A stretch of DNA of 15,791 nt. Origin: Opitutaceae bacterium. Its GTDB lineage: Bacteria; Verrucomicrobiota; Verrucomicrobiia; Opitutales; Opitutaceae. The notes beneath the pieces are model-generated. The model did not search any database. It saw nothing but the letters and a program-made list of their open reading frames with translations, and was not told where the DNA came from. Shown here in pieces: positions 6,217 to 13,850 of the stretch (the first letter of the stretch is position 1; each line of letters opens with the position of its first letter). The DNA is taken from NCBI GenBank assembly GCA_005787865.1, contig SXZN01000094.1, positions 1 to 15,791 on the forward strand, read 5' to 3'. Made by a program: the position numbers and the translations under genes.

Positions 6217-7662
6217 ATGGTTTTTATTTTCGCAATGGAATCTGAACCATTAATTGCCGCTTTTCGGGCTGCGGGGCAGGCACAGGTATTTGCGCATTGG
6301 CCGAGCCTCTCCGCTACGCAACGGGCGAACCTACTTGCGCAGGCGGCCGAGATTGATCTGCCGGAATTAGCGCGCTTGAACGCTGCCTTGGTCGTGGGCG
6401 CGGGCACCGCGACCTCGGTAAATTTGGCAGGGCTGACGCCAGCGCCCTGTATCCAGCTGCCGACAGCTGGGGGTGACGCGCAGGCTTGGGCGCAGGCGGC
6501 GGCGATCGGGACCGCGGCTTTGCGGCAAGGTCGGGTCGCCGCTTTCACTGTCGCCGGCGGGCAGGGCACGCGGCTGGGTTACCCGGGGCCGAAAGGAACT
6601 TTTCCGGTTACCCCGGTTAAGCAAAAAACTTTATTTCAGCTTTTTGCGGAAAAAATTAAGGCGGCGGGCCTGCGGGCGGGTCGCCCACTGCATTGGTTCA
6701 TTATGACTAGTCAGGCCAATCACGAGGAGACCGAGCAATTTTTTCTGACGAATAAGTATTTTGGTTTGGATGTCAGTCGGGTGCATTTTTTCCGCCAAGG
6801 CCGCCTGCCGGCGGTCGATTTTAACGGAAAATTATTATTGGAAACTCCGGCTAGCCTAGCGCTCAGCCCAGATGGTCATGGCGGGTCACTGCGCGCCTTG
6901 CACCGCAGCGGAGCGTTAGATCTCATGGAGGCCGAGGGGATCGATACGATCAGTTATTTTCAGGTCGATAACCCTCTCGTCCGTTGTCTCGATGCGGCAT
7001 TTATCGGTTTTCATCTCAGCGCTCGGGCAGAAATGTCGAGTAAGATGGTGCGCAAAGCGTATGCCGAAGAAAAAGTCGGCCATTTTTGCCAACAAGCCGG
7101 CCAGGTCGTCGTCATCGAGTATAGCGATATGCCGCTGGCGATGCAGCGCGAACTGGAGATCGACGGCACCTTGCGCTTCGGTGCGGGGAGCATCGCGATT
7201 CATCTCATCGATCGTGAATTTGCCCGGCGGCTGGCGGCGGGCGGTCCGGGGGTGGCGCTGCCTTTTCATCGGGCTGATAAAAAAATCGCTACCATCGATG
7301 CTCGGGGGCAACCCCTGCAACTGAGTAAGGCTAATGGCGTAAAATTTGAACTCTTTGTCTTTGATGCGTTACCCTTCGCTCGTAATTCCGTCGTGATCGA
7401 AACCGCGCGAGCTGATGATTTCAGTCCAGTGAAAAATGCGGAGGGCTTAGATTCACCCCAGAGCTCGCGGGATGATCAACTCCGACAATATGCCCGCTGG
7501 TTGCAATCCGTGGGCGTCGTAATGGCAACGGACCCTACCGGATTACCCAAAATCTCAATCGAAATATCGCCGCTCTTTGGCGACGATGCCGCGTCTTTTG
7601 CGGAGCGGTGGCGGGCTTTGCCGGTTAAGCCAGCCATTGTTGACGGACTGTATTTGGCTTAA
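6217..7662 (+). CDS. UDP-N-acetylglucosamine/UDP-sugar pyrophosphorylase (eukaryote-like UDPGP family)
   Basis: The 481-aa protein belongs to the UDPGP family of nucleotidyltransferases, typified by eukaryotic UAP1, not to the GlmU/GalU type. The uridyl-binding loop AGGQGTRLG (113-121) is followed by GPKGTFPV (124-131), FFRQG (191-195), GHGG (220-223), YFQVDNPL (247-254) and FSPVKN (402-407), all conserved in the family. It makes a UDP-sugar from UTP and a sugar-1-phosphate, most likely GlcNAc-1-P or glucose-1-P. An ATG at 6235 is an alternative start, since MESEPLIAAFRAAGQ fits the usual family N-terminus and the six residues before it do not; AGGCGG at 6209-6214 slightly favours 6217. The phosphosugar mutase follows after 60 bases and can supply its substrate, so the two probably form one unit. 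Confidence 0.88.
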   Translation: MVFIFAMESEPLIAAFRAAGQAQVFAHWPSLSATQRANLLAQAAEIDLPELARLNAALVVGAGTATSVNLAGLTPAPCIQLPTAGGDAQAWAQAAAIGTAALRQGRVAAFTVAGGQGTRLGYPGPKGTFPVTPVKQKTLFQLFAEKIKAAGLRAGRPLHWFIMTSQANHEETEQFFLTNKYFGLDVSRVHFFRQGRLPAVDFNGKLLLETPASLALSPDGHGGSLRALHRSGALDLMEAEGIDTISYFQVDNPLVRCLDAAFIGFHLSARAEMSSKMVRKAYAEEKVGHFCQQAGQVVVIEYSDMPLAMQRELEIDGTLRFGAGSIAIHLIDREFARRLAAGGPGVALPFHRADKKIATIDARGQPLQLSKANGVKFELFVFDALPFARNSVVIETARADDFSPVKNAEGLDSPQSSRDDQLRQYARWLQSVGVVMATDPTGLPKISIEISPLFGDDAASFAERWRALPVKPAIVDGLYLA

Positions 7663-7722
7663 TTTTATTTCTTATTTAGCGATTTCGCGCTCACGCTTTA
7701 AAATTTCCTCCGCCAAATTTCC

Positions 7723-9672
7723 ATGAATTATTCTGATCAAATCGCTCTCGCCGTAAAAAACGGCCAGCTGATGTCGAGCGCCGCTGAAAATCTGCAGGCT
7801 TGGTTTAGCGCTGGCTTGCCGGTCTGGGCGCAGCAAAGTTTAGGCGAACTCGTGGCCCGCGGGGAGTGGAGTGAACTCAATGATCGTTTCTATCGTTACC
7901 TCGAGTTTGGTACGGGCGGAATGCGGGGGCGGACCATCGGCCAGGTAACAGCCCAGGCTGAGACGGGCCAGCTCAGTTCGGGCGGCACCCCTGAGCACGC
8001 GAATGTTGGCAGTAATTTACTGAATGATTTCACCCTGATCCGCGCGATTATTGGTCTTCATCGTTATGTGCACGGCTATTTGCAGGCGCAAGCGAGCGCG
8101 GCTCGCCCGAAGCTCGTGATCGCTCACGATGTGCGGCATTTCTCTCGGCATTTTTGTGAACTAGCCGCCTCGACGTGGACGCGACTCGGTGGCGAGGCGA
8201 TCATTTTTGATGGGCCGCGTTCCACGCCCCAGTTGAGTTTTACCGTACGCCACCTCCGGGCGCACACGGGCGTAGTGATTACCGCCAGTCATAATCCTGC
8301 CTACGATAATGGCTTTAAGGCTTATTTCACCGATGGGGCGCAGGTAATCTCACCCCAGGACAAAGGGATCATCACTGAAGTGAATGTTGTCCCTTTATCC
8401 GCCGTGCAGGAATTTCTGACGAAAGATCTCCGCTCCGTGGTGACGCTGGGCAGCACGGCGGATGCGGCTTACTTAGCCGCCGCGGCCCAGGCGGTTATTG
8501 ATCCCGGTCTGCTCCAAGCGACGCCACTCAAGGTGGTTTTCACTAACCTTCATGGCGTCGGCGCCATTTCCTCCCTGCCGCTCCTGCGCCAAGCCGGCAT
8601 CACGGTGACGCCGGTGCCCGAGCAATTAGCCGGCGATGCCCGATTCCCGACCGTAAAATCCCCGAATCCGGAAAATGCGGAAGCCTTAGCCATGGCGGTC
8701 GCGCTCGCTGAGCAGAACGGCGCGGAAGTTGTGATGGCCACTGATCCTGATTGCGATCGCATGGGGGTGGCGGTGCGTAATCGTGCCGGGAAAATAGAAT
8801 TACTCACCGGCAATCAAGTGGGGGCATTATTAGCCGATTACCGGATTACGAAGTATAAAGAGCTCGGCTGGATCCCCCGGACCGGGAGCGAGTCGGCCGC
8901 GATCATCAAAACTTTTGTGACGACGCCCCTGCAGGATGCGATTGGGCGGGGGCATGGCGTTAAAGTTATTAATACGCTGACGGGTTTTAAATGGATCGCG
9001 GGCAAGCTTCGTGGCTATGAAGAGCAGTTGATTGCCGCGAAGGGCGGGGATTTCGATTATGAGGCCGCGCCGTTTCGGCAACGCGCGGCTGAGCTGCAGG
9101 CGCACAGTACTTTTGTGCTGTTTAGCTCGGAGGAAAGTTATGGTTATTTGCCCAACGACTTAGTGCGCGATAAAGACGGCAACGCGGCGTGTCTGATGTT
9201 TGCTGAGGTGTGTGCCTGGGTGAAATCACGTGGCCTGACGGTACCCGAATATCTCAATGAAATTTATCTCAAGTACGGCTTCTTCCTCGAAGGGGTGATT
9301 AATATTTATTACGAAGGCGCAAGTGGGGCGGCGAAAATAAAACGCATTCTGGCAAGCTATCGGCGGAATTCACCAACGGCCTTTGGCGCGACTGCCGTTA
9401 CCCGTTTTCAAGATTTTGGGCGGGAAAAATTTTCGGACGCCGACGGGGAGTTAATTCCTGCGCAGGATCTCTACTTGGTGACGCTGGCAAACGGTTATTC
9501 CTTTGCGGCGCGCGGGAGTGGCACGGAGCCCAAGATGAAATTTTATCTTTTCGCGCAAGAACAGGCAAAGTCAGCGGCAGCTTTGCCGGCGGCTAAGGCT
9601 CAAGCCCAAGCGACCCTGGATGGCTTAAAGGCGTTGATCGAAGCTGACGCTCGCCGCCGCGCGGAAGGCTGA
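7723..9672 (+). CDS. Phosphosugar mutase (phosphoglucomutase/phosphomannomutase, large form)
   Basis: The 649-aa alpha-D-phosphohexomutase has the four family domains. The N-terminal EFGTGGMRG (61-69) comes first. The phosphoserine loop is TASHNPAYDNGFK (187-199), with S189 as the phosphorylated residue. The metal loop is DPDCDR (341-346), the sugar-binding loop is SSEESYGY (468-475), and the phosphate-binding loop is RGSGTEPK (597-604). The length matches the long PGM2-like subfamily. It interconverts hexose-6-phosphate and hexose-1-phosphate through a bisphosphate intermediate in the cytoplasm. Its place behind a UDP-sugar pyrophosphorylase suggests that it provides the 1-phosphate for UDP-sugar synthesis. 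Whether glucose, mannose or pentose phosphates are preferred is not visible. It ends 13 bases from the convergent pdhC, with no room for a terminator. Confidence 0.92.
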   Translation: MNYSDQIALAVKNGQLMSSAAENLQAWFSAGLPVWAQQSLGELVARGEWSELNDRFYRYLEFGTGGMRGRTIGQVTAQAETGQLSSGGTPEHANVGSNLLNDFTLIRAIIGLHRYVHGYLQAQASAARPKLVIAHDVRHFSRHFCELAASTWTRLGGEAIIFDGPRSTPQLSFTVRHLRAHTGVVITASHNPAYDNGFKAYFTDGAQVISPQDKGIITEVNVVPLSAVQEFLTKDLRSVVTLGSTADAAYLAAAAQAVIDPGLLQATPLKVVFTNLHGVGAISSLPLLRQAGITVTPVPEQLAGDARFPTVKSPNPENAEALAMAVALAEQNGAEVVMATDPDCDRMGVAVRNRAGKIELLTGNQVGALLADYRITKYKELGWIPRTGSESAAIIKTFVTTPLQDAIGRGHGVKVINTLTGFKWIAGKLRGYEEQLIAAKGGDFDYEAAPFRQRAAELQAHSTFVLFSSEESYGYLPNDLVRDKDGNAACLMFAEVCAWVKSRGLTVPEYLNEIYLKYGFFLEGVINIYYEGASGAAKIKRILASYRRNSPTAFGATAVTRFQDFGREKFSDADGELIPAQDLYLVTLANGYSFAARGSGTEPKMKFYLFAQEQAKSAAALPAAKAQAQATLDGLKALIEADARRRAEG

Positions 9673-9685
9673 TCGCCGCTGCGCT

Positions 9686-10963
9686 TTAGACGAGCAGCAG
9701 AGCCGGTTTCTCGAGCAGATCTTTCAAGGCGGCAAGAAATTGCACACCGAGGGCGCCGTCGACGACGCGGTGGTCGCAGGAAAGGGTCAGGGTCATGGTT
9801 TGGCCGATCACAATAGCGCCATTTTTAACCACCGGCTTAGTGACGGTAGTCCCCACGGCGAGGATGGCGGCGTTTGGCGGATTGATAATCGCGCTAAATT
9901 TGGGAATGCCCATCATGCCGAGGTTGGAAACGCAGAACGTGCCCCCCGTGAATTCCTCGGGCTTAAGTTTCTTTTGCTTGGCGCGCTGGCCGAGTGGTTT
10001 GACCTCAGTGCTAATCGCGAAAACAGATTTGAGGTGGGCATCACGAATCACCGGGGTGATGAGCCCATCTTCGATCGCCACCGCAAACGAAACGTGCGCG
10101 GCGCCGTGGTATTGGATGCCTGAGCCCGTCCACGAGGCATTAACGCCGGGGACGCGGCGGAGTGCTTCCGCGCTGGCCTTGAGGATGAAATCGTTGACGG
10201 ACAACTTAACACCTGCTGTTTCCAAAGCAGTGTTGAGCTGAGCGCGAATGGTGAGCAACGGATCCGCGTCGACCTCAATTTCTAAATAGAAATGCGGGAT
10301 TTGGGTCTTCGCCTCGAGCAGACGTTTAGCGATGGTCGCCCGCATATTTGTCGCGGGCACAGTGCGCTCCGCTTGGATGGGACCGGTGCGAAGTACCGTG
10401 ACAGATTTAGGCGCAACCGCCGGCAAAGGATTGGCGGCGGCGGCGAGGACATCGGCCTTGACGATGCGTCCGCCGGGGCCAGAGCCGGTCAGGTGGGTGG
10501 CATCAATCTTTTGATCAGCCGCAATTTTTCGAGCGAGGGGGGAGATTTTTAGCCGATCGGTAGAGGTCGGTGAGGCCGCGGAGGGCACGGCGGCGATGGG
10601 GGGAGTTGGCACTGGTACGGGCGCAGCAACGGGCGCCGGGGCGGTCACCACGGGCGCAGCGGGTACGGCCGCGGTTGGTGGGGGCGGCGCTGCGCTGGCC
10701 ACGGGCGGCGTGGGCGCGGCTTCGCCTGGTTTACCGATCGCGCAAAGTGGCGCGCCGATCGCTACTTCAGAACCAGCTTCAGCATAAATCTTGATGAGCG
10801 TCCCCGTGAAGAAAGTTTCCAGTTCCATCGTGGCTTTGTCGGTCTCGATTTCGGCAAGCATGTCGCCCGCTTGAACGGCATCCCCTTCTTTTTTGAGCCA
10901 TTTAATTAACGTGCCCACCGACATCGTGTCGCTGAGCTTGGGCATATCAATGAGGTCGGCCAT
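9686..10963 (-). CDS. pdhC: Pyruvate dehydrogenase E2, dihydrolipoyllysine acetyltransferase
   Basis: This 425-aa E2 subunit has three parts. A single lipoyl domain (1-78) has the lipoylated lysine K43 in ETDKATME. A flexible Ala/Pro/Val linker (about 82-134) follows. A peripheral subunit-binding domain (137-173) contains ISPLARKIA and GSGPGGRIVKADV. The catalytic domain occupies about 203-425 and includes NMRATIAKRLLEAK (206-219), VSNLGMMGI (345-353) and the active-site motif DHRVVDG (397-403) with H398. It transfers acetyl groups from the lipoyl arm to CoA. It is the last gene of pdhA-pdhB-pdhC and follows pdhB by 38 bases. The lipoyl motif and the pdhA/pdhB partners favour pyruvate over branched-chain oxo-acids. 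No Shine-Dalgarno sequence was seen. No E3 gene follows. Confidence 0.93.
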   Translation of the reverse strand: MADLIDMPKLSDTMSVGTLIKWLKKEGDAVQAGDMLAEIETDKATMELETFFTGTLIKIYAEAGSEVAIGAPLCAIGKPGEAAPTPPVASAAPPPPTAAVPAAPVVTAPAPVAAPVPVPTPPIAAVPSAASPTSTDRLKISPLARKIAADQKIDATHLTGSGPGGRIVKADVLAAAANPLPAVAPKSVTVLRTGPIQAERTVPATNMRATIAKRLLEAKTQIPHFYLEIEVDADPLLTIRAQLNTALETAGVKLSVNDFILKASAEALRRVPGVNASWTGSGIQYHGAAHVSFAVAIEDGLITPVIRDAHLKSVFAISTEVKPLGQRAKQKKLKPEEFTGGTFCVSNLGMMGIPKFSAIINPPNAAILAVGTTVTKPVVKNGAIVIGQTMTLTLSCDHRVVDGALGVQFLAALKDLLEKPALLLV

Positions 10964-11001
10964 GGTGGGAAAAGGCTAAGGTTTTAGTTGTAAACCGTAA
11001 A

Positions 11002-11979
11002 TTATTTCAGCGTATCGAGGGCGGCTTGGTAGATGCGCTCAACCGAGGGGAGTTGTAGTTTTTCTAAAGGCGGCGAATAAATCGCGGGGGCATCGATCGA
11101 GGTCAGGCGTTTGACGGGGGCATCGAGGTAATCGAAGGCTTGATCTGAAATGAGGCAGGCGACCATAGCGCCAACGGAGCAGAAAGGTTTAGATTCTTCG
11201 ACGTAAAGGCAGCGACTCGTTTTTTTGACGGAATTCAGAATCGTTTCGACGTCGAGCGGGCGGATGGAGCGCAGGTCCACCACCTCGGCGTTAATATTGT
11301 GTTTTGCCTTGAGCAGGTCGGCGGACTTGAGGGCCAACTGAATCGAGCGACCGTGGCCGATGATCGAGATATCGGTGCCTGCGCGCATGATGCTGGCCTT
11401 GCCGAGTGGGACGAGGTATCCGCCGTCGGGTACTTCACAGGCTTCGCCGTAAAGAATGGTGTTTTCCAGAAACATCACCGGATCGTTATCGCGAATCGCG
11501 GATTTCATGAGGCCCTTGGCATCATAGGCGTTGGAGGGAACGACAACCTTGATCCCCGGATGATAGGCGGCGATCGATTCGGGCGTGTGGGAGTGGGTAG
11601 CGCCCACGTTGGTGCCGCCGTTAGCGGGACCGCGAATTACGATGGGGCAGTTGATGAGACCGCCCGACATGTAGCGAATATTGGCGGCGTTGTTGAAGAT
11701 TTGGTCAAAGGCGACGGAGTAGAAGCTGAAGAACATCAGTTCCATCACGGGACGTAGGCCGAGCATCGCGGCGCCTACGCCCATGCCGATGAAGCCCGCT
11801 TCGCTAATCGGCGTGTCGACGATCCGCTTCGGGCCGTATTTGGCGAGCATGCCCTCGGAGATTTTATAGGCGCCGTTGAATTGAGCGACTTCCTCGCCCA
11901 TTAGGACGACGTTCGGATCGCGTTCGATTTCCTCGGACATAGCAGCGCGGAGGGCTTCGCGGTAAGTGATAACAGGCAT
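11002..11979 (-). CDS. pdhB: Pyruvate dehydrogenase E1 component, beta subunit
   Basis: The 325-aa protein matches E1 beta throughout. It starts MPVITYREALRAAMSEEI, has VVLMGEEVAQFNGAYKIS (24-41), then PISEAGFIGMGVGAA (57-71) with the cofactor-activating glutamate E60. NGGTNVGATHSHTPE (120-134), GIKVVVPSNAYDAKGL (142-157) and DLRSIRPLD (235-243) follow. It pairs with E1 alpha to form the thiamine-diphosphate-dependent decarboxylase of the complex. The frame is open further upstream to 12180, but that extension overlaps pdhA and is low-complexity Pro/Ser/Lys. The ATG at 11979 is therefore chosen because family homology begins exactly there. It lies 49 bases after pdhA and 38 bases before pdhC. 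No Shine-Dalgarno sequence precedes it. Confidence 0.94.
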   Translation of the reverse strand: MPVITYREALRAAMSEEIERDPNVVLMGEEVAQFNGAYKISEGMLAKYGPKRIVDTPISEAGFIGMGVGAAMLGLRPVMELMFFSFYSVAFDQIFNNAANIRYMSGGLINCPIVIRGPANGGTNVGATHSHTPESIAAYHPGIKVVVPSNAYDAKGLMKSAIRDNDPVMFLENTILYGEACEVPDGGYLVPLGKASIMRAGTDISIIGHGRSIQLALKSADLLKAKHNINAEVVDLRSIRPLDVETILNSVKKTSRCLYVEESKPFCSVGAMVACLISDQAFDYLDAPVKRLTSIDAPAIYSPPLEKLQLPSVERIYQAALDTLK

Positions 11980-12028
11980 GGGACGGAGCAGGTCTAAGAG
12001 GTTAGTTTTAAGTGGTGGTGGCGGCGGC

Positions 12029-13126
12029 TCAGTCGAAGAAGAGGGCGCCGACCGATTTGCGATCGGCGGGATTATCGATCTCCCAGTAGACATCTTTTTT
12101 GATATCTTCGAGGCTCGGGTATGGGCTCGCTTCGGCGAACTGCGCGGAGGTTTCCGCTTCGGCGCAGGCGGACTCATCAATTTTTTGAATGAGCTCGGTC
12201 GTCAGAGTTTGCTCAGCCAGGAGGGATAATTGAAAAACGCTCAACGGATCTTTCGTTGATTTGTAAGCCTCGATTTCTGCTTTATCACGATAGGTGGTAT
12301 CAGGATCGGCGACCGAGTGTCCCCGGTAGCGATAGGTGCGAATCTCAAGGACGCTGGGGAGTGATTTGTCGTGAGCTAATTTGAGTGCCTGGCCGACTTG
12401 ATCGCGGACGGCGAGGACGTCATGGCCATCCTCAATAATGGTCCAATTCATGCCGTAGCCTTCTGCGCGTTCGGCGAGGCTGGGACCAGCGGAGGAGCGC
12501 TCTTGGCTCGTGCCCATTGAGTAACCATTGTTTTCAATGATGAAGACGACCGGCAGCGACCAGAGAGCGGCTAGATTATAGGATTCATGGACGGCACCCT
12601 GATTAACTGAGCCATCGCCCATGAACGCCATGCAGGCGCCTTTCAGCCCTTTATATTTTAGCGCGTAGGCCAACCCGGTGCCGAGGGGGATTTGGCCACC
12701 GACAATCCCGTGGCCGCCCCAGAAATTGCGGGAGGGATCGAAGTAGTGCATCGAGCCACCCTTGCCCTTGGAGCAGCCGGTAACTTTACCGTAATTTTCG
12801 GCCATCATCTCATTCATGCCCATCCCGACTGCGAGCGCATGGCCGTGGTCGCGATAGGCGGTGATAATATGGTCATCTTTGCCCATGACTGAGGTGCAGC
12901 CGACCGCGATCGATTCTTGCCCAATATAAAGGTGGAGAAAGCCGCCGATCTTACCCTGCTGATAGCTCCGTAAGCACCGCTCCTCGAAGCGACGAATCCG
13001 GACCATGTCGCGGTAGAGAGCAATTTTCTCGTCTTGACCGAGCTTAATATTGATGGGCGCTTGACGCGCATCATAGCCCAGGTCAGTGACTTCTGTTTTT
13101 TTCGAGGAGGAAGGCTTCTTGGTCAC
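12029..13126 (-). CDS. pdhA: Pyruvate dehydrogenase E1 component, alpha subunit
   Basis: The 365-aa protein has LYRDMVRIRRFEERC (37-51), GFLHLYIGQESIAVG (62-76), YRDHGHAL (91-98) and KGKGGSMH (120-127). The thiamine diphosphate motif runs from GDG (170-172) to NN (199-200). YRYRGHSVADPDTTYR (265-280) is the loop that is phosphorylated in the eukaryotic enzyme; the human first-site serine is alanine here and the second is threonine. It decarboxylates pyruvate and, with PdhB, acetylates the lipoyl arm of PdhC. The first 30 residues are a Lys/Ser-rich extension. The start is GTG with no Shine-Dalgarno sequence; family similarity begins well inside, so a later start is conceivable. It is the first gene of the pdh set. 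Confidence 0.94.
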   Translation of the reverse strand: MTKKPSSSKKTEVTDLGYDARQAPINIKLGQDEKIALYRDMVRIRRFEERCLRSYQQGKIGGFLHLYIGQESIAVGCTSVMGKDDHIITAYRDHGHALAVGMGMNEMMAENYGKVTGCSKGKGGSMHYFDPSRNFWGGHGIVGGQIPLGTGLAYALKYKGLKGACMAFMGDGSVNQGAVHESYNLAALWSLPVVFIIENNGYSMGTSQERSSAGPSLAERAEGYGMNWTIIEDGHDVLAVRDQVGQALKLAHDKSLPSVLEIRTYRYRGHSVADPDTTYRDKAEIEAYKSTKDPLSVFQLSLLAEQTLTTELIQKIDESACAEAETSAQFAEASPYPSLEDIKKDVYWEIDNPADRKSVGALFFD

Positions 13127-13259
13127 AGGGAATGCTTTAAGATTGAAGTAATAATGGGATGCGAATCACTCATTGTTCAGGGTTAGCCCGTCAAACACAA
13201 GCGAAACTTGCGGATTAAATAACAATTAAGTCGGCCGCCCTAACCAGGGTTTGGCCCTA

Positions 13260-13772
13260 CTAAGTATTCCCCGCTAATCCGGTGATTTGTTCGACGGAGA
13301 TAGCGATCAACGTACGAGTACAGTCAGCTTTTAAGGCGACAAATCCGTCGCGGTATTGGTCGAAAATAGGCCAGAGGGCAGCTTTATCTGTTTCGGGAAT
13401 ATCGAGAGTCTGGATTTGCTCACGGGAGAAGAAGGCAAACTTCCCCTCACTGATATCCGCCGGCAATCCGGCGATCGGGGTTTTACAGCGAAAGAGAAAC
13501 ATCAGCCAATGAGTACTTCCTTGATAGGCCTTCTCGGCAATCATGGCGAAGAGATGCAAGTCCGCGGTGGTTATTTTGAGCCCAGTTTCTTCCTCGGTCT
13601 CACGGACGGCGCATTCAAACGGAGATTCTCCGGTGGCCATCTCTAATTTCCCGCCGATGGGCGACCACACGCCGAGGTTCGGTTGTTGGGCGCGAAGGAG
13701 GAGCAGCTGCTCGTGCGCGGCATTTTCAATAAAGACTAGGACGCTGATTTTATAAGGTAAGACCGGGCTCAT
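13260..13772 (-). CDS. Nudix hydrolase
   Basis: The 170-aa protein has a Nudix box at residues 40-65, containing GGKLEMATGE (40-49) and RETEEETGL (57-65). Members hydrolyse nucleoside diphosphates linked to another moiety; the substrate here is unknown. The box has two extra residues between the first glycine pair and GE compared with MutT (GGKxEMATGE against GGKxExGE). THWLMFLFRC (87-96), FFSREQI (114-120) and LWPIF (133-137) are features of the rest of the domain. The frame is open further to 13976, but that part overlaps the divergent pilM gene and shows no family character. The ATG at 13772 is chosen because the Nudix fold begins a few residues later. It lies 133 bases upstream of pdhA on the same strand, and cotranscription is possible but not evident. 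Confidence 0.85.
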   Translation of the reverse strand: MSPVLPYKISVLVFIENAAHEQLLLLRAQQPNLGVWSPIGGKLEMATGESPFECAVRETEEETGLKITTADLHLFAMIAEKAYQGSTHWLMFLFRCKTPIAGLPADISEGKFAFFSREQIQTLDIPETDKAALWPIFDQYRDGFVALKADCTRTLIAISVEQITGLAGNT

Positions 13773-13820
13773 CAGAAATAGAGCGTGACCTTTGCCGAAA
13801 GGCCCGCAAACAAAACCGCC

Positions 13821-13850
13821 ACACGGGCCGTGTAATATTTTTTGCCCGTG
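13821..13850 (+). promoter_or_regulatory. Inverted repeats before the pilM start, possible operator or start-site hairpin
   Basis: ACACGGGCCGTGT (13821-13833) is a perfect 6-1-6 inverted repeat in the spacer between the divergent Nudix and pilM genes. CACGGGC (13822-13828) can alternatively pair with GCCCGTG (13844-13850), which includes the candidate GTG start at 13848. The two pairings exclude each other. Function is inferred only from position. Confidence 0.3.

Noticed and set aside
10566..10794. Repetitive GC-rich stretch with glycine/alanine-rich plus-strand frames
   Set aside because: It is the DNA of the Ala/Pro linker of PdhC; the repetition follows from the protein linker, not from a separate repeat element.
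11299..11757. A 152-codon plus-strand open frame inside pdhB
   Set aside because: It is the complementary shadow of a well-conserved gene and has low-complexity Gly/Val/His content with no family resemblance.
11980..12180. Upstream extension of pdhB to an ATG at 12180
   Set aside because: The extra 67 residues are Pro/Ser/Lys-rich, overlap pdhA, and family similarity starts exactly at the ATG at 11979.
13212..13259. Imperfect GGCC-rich inverted repeat after the Nudix gene as a terminator
   Set aside because: The stem is interrupted and no T-run follows in the direction of the Nudix transcript.
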